This document shows positions 39,692 to 51,610 of a DNA stretch of 64,000 nucleotides, one piece after another (position 1 is the first letter of the stretch; each line of letters starts with the position of its first letter). The DNA is taken from the NCBI RefSeq assembly GCF_963678635.1, contig NC_087065.1, forward strand, positions 22,401,254 to 22,465,253. Reading direction: 5' to 3'. The stretch is from Symsagittifera roscoffensis. Taxonomy: Eukaryota > Xenacoelomorpha > Acoela > Convolutidae. Below the pieces are notes generated by a model, which was not told the DNA's origin, did no database searches, and worked only from the letters and a program-made list of their open reading frames with translations. The position numbers and the translations under genes are program-made.

Positions 39692-40598
39692 GCGCGCTCA
39701 ACTAGACTATCTGTACAAAAAGCTTGCTATGAAACGCTTACTAATTTGACTATAAGAGCGCTGTGATACTTTGATTTTGGAATTTTAACGTTCATTTTTA
39801 CGCCGCTCCTCATATTTGTCCAAATTCAATTGAAGCAAGGTAATCAAGACTCTCATTTTTATCAGTCTTAAATTCATAGTATGTCAGTATTTCATTAACC
39901 AAAAACTTTCCGAGACCAGTTTATGTTCAACCAAAACATTCAGGGCTTTGCCTTGACGCTAGCAGTTTTGCTTTTGAATATCTGGTCTTTCCGTTTTTTT
40001 CCACTCCAGTGAAAAAAAAAACTGAATGTCCAGTTTTTTGTAAACAAGACTCAACCAACCTCATCTCTTAGTATGCTTCTCTGAAAAAATATGCTACAAT
40101 GGGATATCGAATATTGAATAAAATAACTGCTATGAACAGATCTGCTCGCCGTACTTTCACATCATAAAAACTTTGCCCTAAGAACACATAAAAACAACCA
40201 TTAGTGTATAAAATTGGAAATGCTGGCTGAAGAATTAGTAAAAGAGTGGGTCTTTCTTTTCAAGGTTTTTTTTTCATTCGCCGAGCGCAGTGCAATTATT
40301 TTTCCTGCAAACTCAAAGAAAAGTTCTCAAATAAAAAATTTTTTGGCTCTTTTTTCTCGGGTTCCCCTAGCGTGTCTTTTTTCTGCTTTTTTCTGCAAAA
40401 AGCTGTAGCCTTTGATCTAAATTCTCTTTTCAGTTTCGATAATCATCGCATTGGGCACAAATATGGATGGTCCTGTAAAATTTGGCTTAAAATCATTTGA
40501 AACATCAGTATAACGTCTCGACACTGATCCTTTTCTAATGAAGAATTAAGATTAAACCAACCATATGATGATCAAGATAAAAATTACCTAGCTAACTT
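39692..40598. repeat. Duplicated host flank, copy A (907 bp)
   Basis: Host sequence next to the LTR, beginning GCGCGCTCAACTAG. It stops abruptly at 40598, where it joins the middle of gag, marking a duplication breakpoint. Short frames here are not conserved as proteins. Confidence 0.7.
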
Positions 40599-41141
40599 TG
40601 GGTTTGGCAAGCGGACACTTGTATTTGATGTATGAGGGACGTTAACACTCTGTGAGTTTATACACGTGGTTTCGAAATAATCAGCAAATGGATGTGAGGC
40701 ATTAATCATCGTCAGATTTCGACTGAAAGGCGGTTCAATACTTGAAAATGACAAGAACTCGGAAGCTGGTTCCAGATTGACACTTTGGACTGGGGCCACG
40801 GGCTGAACTATCTCCTGAGTTGGGAATTGAGTGTTCACCCAACTTCTTGTCCTGTCTTCCTCCGTTTGGTTCTCCTGAACGGCCATTGCCAATTTCGATC
40901 TGCTACGACGAAATTCACAAATTTCAGAGGCGTCTTCCAGATATTCAGCCTCTTCGATAGTTGCTTCAGCTAGCTTTTGACGGCTTTCCTCTACAACCAC
41001 ATCAAGATCAAGTTGACCCTTCATCGACTGAATCTGGATCTCTTGCTTTTTCAAACGAAGCTTAGCCTCTACTTGGCGTTCAACTTCTTCGCGTCTAATT
41101 TTTGCAAGGGCTGCTTCTCTTCGACGCTCACTCGAAGTCAT
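40584..41141 (-). pseudogene. gag: BEL/Pao Gag second part, copy B, truncated
   Basis: 185 codons starting MTSSERRREAALAKI; intact until the breakpoint at 40598, then four codons from host flank. It lacks the capsid-like part. Confidence 0.65.
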
Positions 41142-41572
41142 TGATGCAATCCTAGAACGCTGTGAAAGGGGTTTCTTGGAACGGACGGATTCGCTTGGCG
41201 TTGGGGTTTAGCAGTTGCTACCTGGTCCTCTTGATGTTTAATTTGAAAGTAATTTTTAGCTAGACCTAATACATCGTCATGTTTTGCAGTGGTAGATCCT
41301 AGGTAAAATTCAAGTTGATTTATTGTTTCAGCAGCGTTAGACAAAGATTTAAGCTCATCATTTTTCTCCATAATTTTTTGTAAGCAAATGCTAGATTTTT
41401 CTATGTAGTTTTCAATTTTAGCTGGTCTATCATTCGCACTTATATATTCCGTAATTTTGGCATGGTAATCGAAAAGATTTGTTTCTAACTCTTTCCTGGC
41501 AAGATAAATTTTGTTTAGCTTCTGGCCGAGATCAAGCTCCATTTTGAAATATTTGTTTCTAAATAAGAGCAA
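41138..41572 (-). CDS. gag: BEL/Pao Gag N-terminal ORF, copy B (144 aa)
   Basis: As copy A but with a four-codon in-frame deletion (the Met-His-Ser-Asn stretch after LKSLS). Same ATGA overlap with the next gag frame. Confidence 0.6.
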   Translation of the reverse strand: MLLFRNKYFKMELDLGQKLNKIYLARKELETNLFDYHAKITEYISANDRPAKIENYIEKSSICLQKIMEKNDELKSLSNAAETINQLEFYLGSTTAKHDDVLGLAKNYFQIKHQEDQVATAKPQRQANPSVPRNPFHSVLGLHQ

Positions 41573-41744
41573 AAAAAAATAGTGTCGGTTGACGGAATCA
41601 AACTAGAGTCAATTCAAGTAGCCGCTTCCTATACCGAACGAGAGGATCCTCGCAAGACCCCTACGATTCTCGTTGCCTACGGAACAGAAGGACAACAAAC
41701 TACAAGATTGAAAATAAAGATGAATTTAACTAATCAAAAAAAAA

Positions 41745-42431
41745 TCAAGGTTTATAATGCCTAACAAATGTTAAATATTCTTCGACTGTTGTCATTTGTG
41801 AAATCTTTTGCTTATCTGCTTTTCTTTTCCTTGAACTTGGTCGACGATTTTTCATTTTATTGATAAGTTTGGACAGATTGGGGAAACATCGTCGAATGAT
41901 TCTCAAATTTTTTATTTCTAAAAACGCCGGAGGATGAATTAATTTAAGCTTACGAATTAATTCTTTATTGCTAGCTTTTCTTTTTGATATTAATTGTTTG
42001 GTCACATTAATTGTTAATATTCCTGTTTCAACCAAACGTCCGTAATTATTAGGGGTATTTTGACTGTGTACGTAAATAATGGCTGATATTTTGTTTTTAT
42101 ACTCTTCTAAAATTTTAATCAGACTTTCTGGTGTAAGTGGGTTATCGTTGTTTGATCTATGCTTGCTCAATGAATTATTTATAACATCGTGCCAAGTTAT
42201 AAAGTTTTTCTCTATCATACATTTTGGGGAATTGCTTAAAAGATATTGAACAGTCTTTTGCCGGTTATTTGCATTCAAATTAAAGCTTAAACCTGGAACT
42301 GCTTTAAAAGTGTCGTCGAGGCGTTTTTGTAGAGTTAATGGTAATGTATTTACGGAGTGATGGAGAGAACTCGCAGCAATGATGAACACCATGGGAGTGA
42401 TAAGCGATACGATTGTTTTAATGGCAATCAA
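41745..42431 (-). CDS. Upstream secreted-type ORF, copy B (228 aa)
   Basis: Intact 228-codon ORF between the leader and gag; differs from copy C by a small number of substitutions and no indels. Description under copy C. Confidence 0.65.
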   Translation of the reverse strand: MIAIKTIVSLITPMVFIIAASSLHHSVNTLPLTLQKRLDDTFKAVPGLSFNLNANNRQKTVQYLLSNSPKCMIEKNFITWHDVINNSLSKHRSNNDNPLTPESLIKILEEYKNKISAIIYVHSQNTPNNYGRLVETGILTINVTKQLISKRKASNKELIRKLKLIHPPAFLEIKNLRIIRRCFPNLSKLINKMKNRRPSSRKRKADKQKISQMTTVEEYLTFVRHYKP

Positions 42432-43530
42432 TTTAAGGAGTCTGTTGATGTAAAGTCGTCACATAAAAATGAAAAAAATAAAAAAACAAATTTATCACGA
42501 TAAGAACTTTAAGAACCCTTAGCCGAGGGTTTTTTAAGGTTTTGCTAAGGTTTCGATTCAGTACTATTTAAGTTAACGCGTACGGTTTATCGGTTAAACT
42601 CAACGACGTTACGGCGAAACGGTAGTAGTAACGGTCGCGGCGGTATGCGGCCGAAAACGGGGCGAGCCGAGCAAATTTTTTAAAGTTTATCCAACCACTG
42701 GAGGAAACCGAGGTAGGGATTCACTCAAAAAACTTGCTCGACACGATTGACGGTTTAAACGTTTGAACGGGCGAGACGAAAACGGTGTTTTCCGATTTTG
42801 CTCTAAATTCGGGCAAAAAAAAAAGTGAAAGTTTTTCTCAGTGAAAGTTTTGGGAAAAGTTGGAATAACTTTTTTTTTTTTCGAGAAAATTTTTTTTTTT
42901 GAAAATTTTTATTTTTTTTTTGCGAAAGTTTTTTGGAAAATTTTCTGAATTTTTTTTTCTTAAAATTTTTTGGGTTCGAGATTATCCTGGGGAATAGGGT
43001 ACTGGGCATGAACTAGGATTAGGTATCTAGTACGGTCTTAATCGGTTTGCAATTAACAACATCTATGTAATTTTATAGCACTGATAATCAAAAAAGTAGC
43101 ACTTTTTTTTTTGGTTAAAAACTAGCACAAATTAGAGTCTAAAAGTTAGTTGAAAGCACAGGTTCGATCTTACAAGTTTTTTGCAGGGAGTCCAAAAGTA
43201 CACGAAGATTCCACAGAAAAACCACTTTCCGCCTTGTGTGATGTCGGCCTTCTGGCTTGTCGGCTTTGTTTTGACTTGTGGTGCTTTCCCCGTTTTTGAC
43301 TTGAGGTCACACGACATTGTGGAGGGCTCCTTGATTTGGAGAATGAGGTCGCCCAAAATTGTGCAGGGGTCGTTCCTTGCTTCAATTTGAGGTCGCACAA
43401 AATTGTGCAGGGGTCGTTCCTTGCTTCAATTTGAGGTCGCCAGGGGTCGTTCCTTGATTCAATTCGAGCTCGCATTAAATTGTGTTCGGGTCGGTCCTCA
43501 GTTGTGTGTTCCCGAGTCGCGGCACCAAAA
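42432..43530 (-). other. BEL/Pao leader, copy B
   Basis: Same layout as copy A, including homopolymer runs, repeated GGGGTCGTTCCTTG words and the primer-binding-like site next to the LTR. Confidence 0.6.
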
Positions 43531-43974
43531 TATTCTGGCCTTTTTTATAACTTTTTTATAACTTATAAAAACAGGAAACAGAATCGGTTTAATTCAAGAG
43601 AATCAATAAACGGCGAATTTTAGTAATTTTTTATTGCACGGAATTAGCAACAACATTACACGTATCAAGTTAAAAAGTGGGCTTGTTCATGCACTGATTT
43701 GTGTGATTTATGTGTTTTTTCACAATGAGTTCATACTTAGTTCACGCAGTTTAATTAACAGAAACTCAATTGCAAACCAATTTTGAACCGATTAAAATAT
43801 TAGCATTTTATGTTCTGTCAGGTTCGGCTCAAATAGGATTCTCAAATGAAACGACTTAGGTGAGAATCGAACCCACGCCGAACTCCCCGGAACGAGCTAT
43901 ATAGCTGATATTGCTAAGCAACTATACTGGCTTTATACTATACTTTCATACTTTAATGCTATGTAGTTTTAACA
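43531..43974 (-). repeat. BEL/Pao LTR, copy B (444 bp)
   Basis: Near identical to copies A and C, same ends and same truncated tRNA-like segment. Followed by host flank GCGCGCACAACTAG. Confidence 0.8.
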
Positions 43975-45160
43975 GCGCGCACAACTAGACTATCTGTACA
44001 AAAAGCTTGCTATGAAACGCTTACTAATTTGACTATACGAGCGCTGTGATACTTTGATTTTGGAATTTTAACGTTCATTTTTACGCCGCTCCTCATATTT
44101 GTCCAAATTCAAATGAAGCAAGGTAATCAAGACTCTCATTTTTATCAGCCTTAAATTCATAGTATGTCAATATTTCATTAACCAAAAACTTTCCGAGACC
44201 AGTTTATGTTCAACCAAAACATTCAGGGCTTTGCCCTGACGCTAGCAGTTTTGCTTTTGAATATCTGGTCTTTCCGTTTTTTTCCACTCCAGTGAAAAAA
44301 AAACTGAATGTCCAGATTTTTGTAAACAAGACTCAACCAACCTCATCTTTTGATATGCTTCTCTGAAAAACTATGCTACAATGGGATATCGAATATTGAA
44401 TAAAATAACTGCTATGAACAGATCTGCTCGCCGTACTTTCACATCACAAAAATTTAGCCCTAAGAACACATAAAAACAACCATTAGTGTATAAAATTGGA
44501 AATGCTGGCTGAAGAATTAGTAAAAGAGTGGGTCTTTCTTTTCAAGGTTTTTTTTTCAATCGCCGAGCGCAGTGCAATTATTTTTCCTGCAAACTCAAAG
44601 AAAAGTTCTCAAATAAAGTATTTTTTGTCTCTTTTTTCTCGGGTTCCCCTAGCGTGTCTTTTTTCTGCTTTTTTTCTGCAAAAAGCTCTAGCCTTTGATC
44701 CAAATTCTCTTTTCAGGTTCGATAATCATAGCACTCGGCGCGAATATGGATGGTCCAATAATATTTGGCTTTAAATCATTTGAAACATCTTGAATAACGT
44801 CTCGACGCTGATCCTTTTCTAATGGAAATTTAAGGTTAAACCAACCATATGATGATGAAGATAAAAATTAAGTAGCTTGTGTTTTTCCGAATAAAAAAGT
44901 ATCAACGAAAACACCTGAATAAATTCCGCCAGGTTCTGCAAACGGCTTCAAGGTTACTTGGATGGCATGGAGCTTCCATGGTATTTCGATAAACAGTTTG
45001 TTACCATAAGGCCCTGTTTCACTACAAAATAGTAGGTCTTGTTTCACTAGTCATTTTGCGCAAACTGCATTTTTCGAAAACTGTAAAAGTGGGTAACTTT
45101 ATCTGGTGCGATAGCTGCAGAACATTGCATTGTTTCGCATAAATTTTTTTTTGATTTGTT
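43975..45160. repeat. Duplicated host flank, copy B
   Basis: About 1.19 kb of the same flank. In its second half it shares variants with the last tandem unit (52794-53981), for example CAGCACTCGGCGCGAATATG (44730-), rather than with copy A or units 1-3. About 14 bp of filler (45161-45174) joins it to gag. Confidence 0.65.
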
Positions 45161-46337
45161 TGAGCATTTTTTGATGTTCGGCAATTGCATTCTTCGCTTT
45201 GCCTGAAACGAGAGTTTTGAGATATGTCAGTTTGACATCATCACTTAAAACTTTTGCATCGATTGCACTTTTGAACTGACCAAACCATTCAGGCCACTGC
45301 AACGGATTTCCGTCGAAAGAAGACAATTTCCATTCAGGCAAGGGACCTTTCTGGCTCAGTGTCAAGATTTCAGCTAGATCTTGATTTGTGATTGGTTTAC
45401 TGCTCGAGGACGTAAATGGGCCATATTGTTTGTTCTCATTTGTATAAGGCGCCATCAGCGGTTTTGAATAGATTGCGGCGTCTAAAGTTTTAGGATCACC
45501 GACATAAAAAGTTGTTCCTCCGCTAGAGAACGGTTGAACATTCCATGGCTGTGTGACATAATTTGAGTTAGGGGAGAAGGTGACTGTTGGAGGATTGAGA
45601 GGACCAACGTTAGTTGGTAAAAGCGGTTGGTACACAAAATTTGCGGAATTACTTGGGAAAAAGGTTTGTTGAGCAATGGGCATTGAGCTCGTCGGGATAT
45701 TAGAATGATGAAAACTACTCTGCATCAAAGGGTTGTAGTTGTATAGCTGGGTCGAAGGTAGCTGTTCCTGTGGCTCATACGTACTGTTTAACTTTGGGTT
45801 TGGCAAGCGGACACTTGTATTTGATGTATGAGGGACGTTAACACTCTGTGAGTTTATACACGTGGTTTCGAAATAATCAGCAAATGGATGTGAGTTATTA
45901 ATCATCGTCAGATTTCGACTGAAAGGCGGTTCAATACTTGAAAATGACAAGAACTCGGAAGCTGGTTCCAGATTGACACTTTGGACTGGGGCCACGGGCT
46001 GAACTATCTCCTGAGTTGGGAATTGAGTGTTCACCCAACTTCTTGTCCTGTCTTCCTCCGTTTGGTTCTCCTGAACGGCCATTGCCAATTTCGATCTGCT
46101 ACGACGAAATTCACAAATTTCAGAGGCGTCTTCCAGATATTCAGCCTCTTCGATAGTTGCTTCAGCTAGCTTTTGACGGCTTTCCTCTACAACCACATCA
46201 AGATCAAGTTGACCCTTCATCGACTGAATCTGGATCTCTTGCTTTTTCAAACGAAGCTTAGCCTCTACTTGGCGTTCAACTTCTTCGCGTCTAATTTTTG
46301 CAAGGGCTGCTTCTCTTCGACGCTCACTCGAAGTCAT
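45099..46337 (-). pseudogene. gag: BEL/Pao Gag second part, copy C, chimeric C-terminus (412 codons)
   Basis: Intact from MTSSERRREAALAKI to the capsid-like KLTYLKTLVSGKAKNAIAE, then about 25 residues read from the junction filler and host flank before a stop. The open frame therefore ends in a chance fusion. It lacks the rest of the capsid and the zinc knuckles. Confidence 0.65.
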
Positions 46338-46780
46338 TGATGCAATCTTAGAACGCTGTGAAAGGGGTTTCTTGGAACGGACGGATTCGCTTGGCGTTGG
46401 GGTTTAGCAGTTGCTACCTGGTCCTCTTGATGTTTAATTTGAAAGTAATTTTTAGCTAGACCTAATACATCGTCATGTTTTGCAGTGGTAGATCCTAGGT
46501 AAAATTCAAGTTGATTTATTGTTTCAGCAGCGTTGTTGCTGTGCATAGACAAAGATTTAAGCTCATCATTTTTCTCCATAATTTTTTGTAAGCAAATGCT
46601 AGATTTTTCTATGTAGTTTTCAATTTTAGCTGGTCTATCATTCGCACTTATATATTTCGTAATTTTGGCATGGTAATCGAAAAGATTTGTTTCTAACTCT
46701 TTCCTGGCAAGATAAATTTTGTTTAGCTTCTGGCCGAGATCAAGCTCCATTTTGAAATATTTGTTTCTAAATAAGAGCAA
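46334..46780 (-). CDS. gag: BEL/Pao Gag N-terminal ORF, copy C (148 aa)
   Basis: As copy A, a few substitutions apart. Overlaps the next gag frame by ATGA. Confidence 0.6.
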   Translation of the reverse strand: MLLFRNKYFKMELDLGQKLNKIYLARKELETNLFDYHAKITKYISANDRPAKIENYIEKSSICLQKIMEKNDELKSLSMHSNNAAETINQLEFYLGSTTAKHDDVLGLAKNYFQIKHQEDQVATAKPQRQANPSVPRNPFHSVLRLHQ

Positions 46781-46953
46781 AAAAAAATAGTGTCGGTTGA
46801 CGGAATCAAACTAGAGTCAATTCAAGTAGCCGCTTCCTATACCGAACGAGAGGATCCTCGCAAGACCCCTACGATTCTCGTTGCCTACGGAACAGAAGGA
46901 CAACAAACTACAAGATTGAAAATAAAGATGAATTTAACTAATCAAAAAAAAAA

Positions 46954-47640
46954 TCAAGGTTTATAATGCCTAACAAATGTTAAATATTCTTCGACTGTTG
47001 TCATTTGTGAAATCTTTTGCTTATCTGCTTTTCTTTTCCTTGAACTTGGTCGACGATTTTTAATTTTATTGATAAATTCGGACAGATTGGGGAAATATCG
47101 TCGAATGATTCTCAAATTTTTTATTTCTAAAAACGCCGGAGGATGAATTAATTTAAGCTTACGAATTAATTCTTTATTGCTAGCTTTTCTTTTTGATATT
47201 AAATGTTTGGTCACATTAATTGTTAATATTCCTGTTTCAACCAAACGTCCGTAATTATTAGGGGTATTTTGACTGTGTACATAAATAATGGCTGATATTT
47301 TGTTTTTATACTCTTCTAAAATTTTAATCAGACTTTCTGGTGTAAGTGGGTTATCGTTGTTTGATCTATGCTTGCTCAATGAATTATTTATAACATCGTG
47401 CCAAATTATAAAGTTTTTCTCTATCATACATTTTATGGAATTGCTTAAAAGATATTGAACAGTCTTTTGCCGGTTATTTGCATTAAAATTAAAGCTTAAA
47501 CCTGGAACTGCTTTAAAAGTGTCGTCGAGGCGTTTTTGTAGAGTTAATGGTAATGTATTTACGGAGTGGTGGAGAGAACTCGCAGCAATGATGAACACCA
47601 TGGGAGTGATAAGCGATACGATTGTTTTAATGGCAATCAA
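46954..47640 (-). CDS. Upstream secreted-type ORF of the BEL/Pao element, copy C (228 aa)
   Basis: Intact ORF located between the leader and gag, where BEL/Pao elements normally have no gene. It opens with a hydrophobic signal-like stretch (IVSLITPMVFIIAASSL, residues 5-21), then a mixed alpha/beta-looking region with a striking block FIIWHDVINNSLSKHRSNN near residue 80, and ends with a basic segment (RRPSSRKRKADKQK). Three copies retain it, two without any stop or indel. I recognise no named family with confidence; the WHDVINN block could belong to an enzyme or a binding fold. It may be a captured host gene or a lineage-specific element protein. A signal peptide together with a basic, nuclear-type C-terminal motif is contradictory, so cell location is open. 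Confidence 0.65.
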   Translation of the reverse strand: MIAIKTIVSLITPMVFIIAASSLHHSVNTLPLTLQKRLDDTFKAVPGLSFNFNANNRQKTVQYLLSNSIKCMIEKNFIIWHDVINNSLSKHRSNNDNPLTPESLIKILEEYKNKISAIIYVHSQNTPNNYGRLVETGILTINVTKHLISKRKASNKELIRKLKLIHPPAFLEIKNLRIIRRYFPNLSEFINKIKNRRPSSRKRKADKQKISQMTTVEEYLTFVRHYKP

Positions 47641-48735
47641 TTTAAGGAGTCTGTTGATGTAAAGTCGTCACATAGAAATGAAAAAAAAATAAAAAAACAA
47701 ATTTATCACGATAAGAACTTTAAGAACCCTTAGCCGAGGGTTTTTTAAGGTTTTGCTAAGGCTTCGATTCAGTACTATTTAAGTTAACGCGTACGGTTTA
47801 TCGGTTAAACTCAACGACGTTACGGCGAAACGGTAGTAGTAACGGTCGCGGCGGTATGCGGCCGAAAACGGGGCGAGCCGAGCAAATTTTTTAAAGTTTA
47901 TCCAAACACTGGAGGAAACCGAGGTAGGGATTCACTCAAAAAACTTGCTCGACACGATTGACGGTTTAAACGTTTGAACGGGCGAGACGAAAACGGTGTT
48001 TTCCGATTTTGCTCTAAATTCGGGCAAAAAAAAAAAATTTTCTCAGTGAAAGTTTTGGGAAAAGTTGGAATAACTTTTTTTTTTTCGAGAAATTTTTTTT
48101 TTTTGAAAATTTTTATTTATTTTTTTGCGAAAAATTTTTTGGAAAATTTTCTGAATTTTTTTTTTCTTAAAATTTTTTGGGTTCGAGATTATCCTGGGGT
48201 AATAGGGTACTGGGTAGAACTAGGATTAGGTATCTAGTACGGTCTTAATCGGTTTGCAATTAACAACAACTATGTAATTTTATAGCACTGATAATCAAAA
48301 AAGTAGCACTTTTTTTTGATTAAAAAACTAGCACAAATTAGAGTCTAAAAGTTAGTTGAAAGCACAGGTTCGATCTTACAAGTTTTTTGCAGGGAGTCCA
48401 AAAGTACACGAAGATTCCACAGAAAAACCACTTTCCGCCTTGTGTGATGTCGGCCTTCTGATTGTCGGCTTTGTTTTGACTTGTGGTGCTTTCCCCGTTT
48501 TTGACTTGAGGTCACACGAAATTGTGGAGGGCTCCTTGATTTGGAGAATGAGGTCGCTCAAAATTGTGCAGGGGTCGTTCCTTGCTTCAATTTGAGGTCG
48601 CACAAAATTGTGCAGGGGTCGTTCCTTGCTTCAATTTGAGGTCGCCAGGGGTCGTTCCTTGATTCAATTCGAGCTCGCATTAAATTGTGTTCGGGTCGGT
48701 CCTCAGTTGTGTGTTCCCGAGTCGCGGCACCAAAA
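47641..48735 (-). other. BEL/Pao leader, copy C
   Basis: Same layout as copies A and B, with small indels in the homopolymer tracts (48030-48180). Primer-binding-like site at about 48716-48733. Confidence 0.6.
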
Positions 48736-49179
48736 TATTCTGGCCTTTTTTATAACTTTTTTATAACTTATAAAAACAGGAAACAGAATCGGTTTAACTC
48801 AAGAGAATCAATAAACGGCGAATTTTAGTAATTTTTTATTGCACGGAATTAGCAACAACATTACACGTATCAAGTTAAAAAGTGGGCTTGTTCATGCACT
48901 GATTTGTGTGATTTATGTGTTTTTTCACAATGAGTTCATACTTAGGTCACGCAGTTTAATTAACAGAAACTCAATTGCAAACCAATTTTGAACCGATTAA
49001 AATATTAGCATTTTATGTTCTGTCAGGTTCGGCTCAAATAGGATTCTCAAATGAAACGACTTAGGTGAGAATCGAACCCACGCCGAACTCCCCGGAACGA
49101 GCTATATAGCTGATATTGCTAAGCAACTATACTGGCTTTATACTATACTTTCATACTTTAATGCTATGTAGTTTTAACA
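48736..49179 (-). repeat. BEL/Pao 5' LTR, copy C, outermost (444 bp)
   Basis: Same ends as the other copies. The following GCGCG matches the five bases before the 3' LTR, so this is likely the original 5' border of the insertion. Confidence 0.8.
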
Positions 49180-49251
49180 GCGCGCACAACTAGACTCTCT
49201 GTACAAAAAGCTTGCTATGAAACGCTTACTAATTTGACTATACGAGCGCTG

Positions 49252-50428
49252 TGATACTTTGATTTTGGAATTTTAACGTTCATTTTTACGCCGCTCCTCA
49301 TATTTGTCCAAATTCAATTGAAGCAAGGTAATCAAGACTCTCATTTTTATCAGCCTTAAATTCATAGTATGTCAATATTTCATTAACCAAAAACTTTCCG
49401 AGACCAGTTTATGTTCAACCAAAACATTCAGGGCTTTGCCCTGACGCTAGCAGTTTTGCTTTTGAATATCTGGTCTTTCCGTTTTTTTCCACTCCAGTGA
49501 AAAAAAACTGAATGTCCAGATTTTTGTAAACAAGACTCAACCAACCTCATCTTTTGATATGCTTCTCTGAAAAACTATGCTACAATGGGATATCGAATAT
49601 TGAATAAAATAACTGCTATGAACAGATCTGCTCGCCGTACTTTCACATCACAAAAATTTAGCCCTAAGAACACATAAAAACAACCATTAGTGTATAAAAT
49701 TGGAAATGCTGGCTGAAGAATTAGTAAAAGAGTGGGTCTTTCTTTTCAAGGTTTTTTTTTCAATCGCCGAGCGCAGTGCAATTATTTTTCCTGCAAACTC
49801 AAAGAAAAGTTCTCAAATAAAGTATTTTTTGTCTCTTTTTTCTCGGGTTCCCCTAGCGTGTCTTTTTTCTGCTTTTTTCTGCAAAAAGCTCTAGCCTTTG
49901 ATCCAAATTCTCTTTTCAGTTTCGATAATCATCGCATTGGGCACAAATATGGATGGTCCTGTAAAATTTGGCTTAAAATCATTTGAAACATCAGTATAAC
50001 GTCTCGACACTGATCCTTTTCTAATGAAGAATTAAGATTAAACCAACCATATGATGATCAAGATAAAAATTACCTAGCTTGTCTTTTTTGAATAAAAAAC
50101 TTTGAACGAAAACACCTCAATAAATTCTGCCACGTTCTGCAAATGGCTTCAATGTTACTTGGATGGCATGGAGCTTCCATGGCATTTCGATAAACAGTTT
50201 GTTACTATAAGGCCTTGTTTCACTACAAAATAGTAGGTCTTGTTTCACTAGTCATTTTGCGCAAACTGCATTTTTTAAAAACTGTGAAAAAAGTGGGTAA
50301 CTTTCTCTGATGCCACTGCTGCAGAACACTGCATTGTTTCGCATACATTTTTTTTGATTTGTTTGAGGAATAGGATACCGCATAGATGGCCAGTGTAGAT
50401 TGTCTATTGTGACTATTGAGGAAAACTA
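49252..50428. repeat. Tandem flank unit R1 (1177 bp)
   Basis: First of four head-to-tail units starting TGATACTTTG. Continuous with the flank next to LTR copy C. No gene; contained frames are shifted between units. Confidence 0.8.
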
Positions 50429-51610
50429 TGATACTTTGTTTTTGGAATTTTAACGTTCATTTTTACGCCGCTCCTCATATTTGTCCAAATTCAATTGAAG
50501 CAAGGTAATCAAGACTCTCAATTTTATCAGCCTTAAATTCATAGTATGTCAATATTTCATTAACCAAAAACTTTCCGAGACCAATTTATGTTCAACCGAA
50601 ACATTCAGAGCTTTGCCCTGACACCAGCAGTTTTGCTTTTGAATATCTGGTCTTTCCGTTTTTTTCCACTCCAGTGAAAAAAAAACTAAATGTCCAGATT
50701 TTTGTAAATAGGACTCAACCAACCTCATCTTTTGAAAAGCTTCTCTGAAAAACTATGCTACAATGGGATATCGAATATTGAATAAACTAACTGCTATGAA
50801 CAGATCTGCTCGCCGTACTTTCACTTCCTAAAAATTTAGCCCCAAGAACACATAAAAACAACCATTAGTGTATAAAATTGGAAATGCTGGCTGGAGATTT
50901 AGTAAAAGAGTGGGTCTTTCTTTTCACGGTTTTTTTTTCATTCGCCGAGCGCAGTGCAATTATTTTTCCTGCAAACTCAAAGAAAAGCTCTCAAATAAAG
51001 TATTTTTTGGCTCTTTTTTCTCGGGTTCCCCTAGCGTGTCTTTTTTCTGCTTTTTTCTGCAAAAAGCTCTAGCCTTAGATCCAAATTCTCTTTTCAGTTT
51101 CGATAATCATCGCATTGGGCACAAATATGGATGGTCCTGTAAAATTTGGCTTAAAATCATTTGAAACATCAGTATAACGTCTCGACACTGATCCTTTTCT
51201 AATGAAGAATTAAGATTAAACCAACCATATGATGATCAAGATAAAAATTACCTAGTTTTTGTTCTTTTTTGAATAAAAAATTTTGAACGAAAACACCTCA
51301 ATAAATTCTGCCACGTTCTGCAAATGGCTTCAATGTTACTTGGATGGCATGGAGCTTCCATGGCATTTCGATAAACAGTTTGTTACTATAAGGCCTTGTT
51401 TCACTACAAAATAGTAGGTCTTGTTTCACTAATCATTTTGCGCAAACTGCATTTTTTAAAAACTGTGAAAAAAATGGGTAACTTTCTCTGATGCCACTGC
51501 TGCAGAACACTGCATTGTTTCGCATAAATTTTTTTTTGATTTGTTTGAGGAATAGGATACCGCATAGATGGCCAGTGTAGATTGTCTATTGTGACTATTG
51601 AGGAAAACTA
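50429..51610. repeat. Tandem flank unit R2 (1182 bp)
   Basis: Very close to R3, sharing small variants such as AAATAGGACTCAACC near 50705. Confidence 0.8.

Larger units (their letters stand above)
30463..49179 (-). mobile_element. BEL/Pao LTR retrotransposon with duplicated 5' end
   Basis: On the minus strand: 5' LTR, leader with primer-binding-like site, an upstream secreted-type ORF, gag, protease, RT, RNase H, integrase and a 3' LTR at 30463-30922. The 5' part is present three times (LTRs ending at 39691, 43974 and 49179). GCGCG precedes the 3' LTR (30458-30462) and follows the outermost 5' LTR (49180-49184), a possible 5-bp target duplication as usual for this superfamily. Each internal LTR is followed by the same host flank, so the multiplicity arose by segmental duplication after insertion rather than by new insertions. 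Pol has several stops and frameshifts. Confidence 0.85.
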
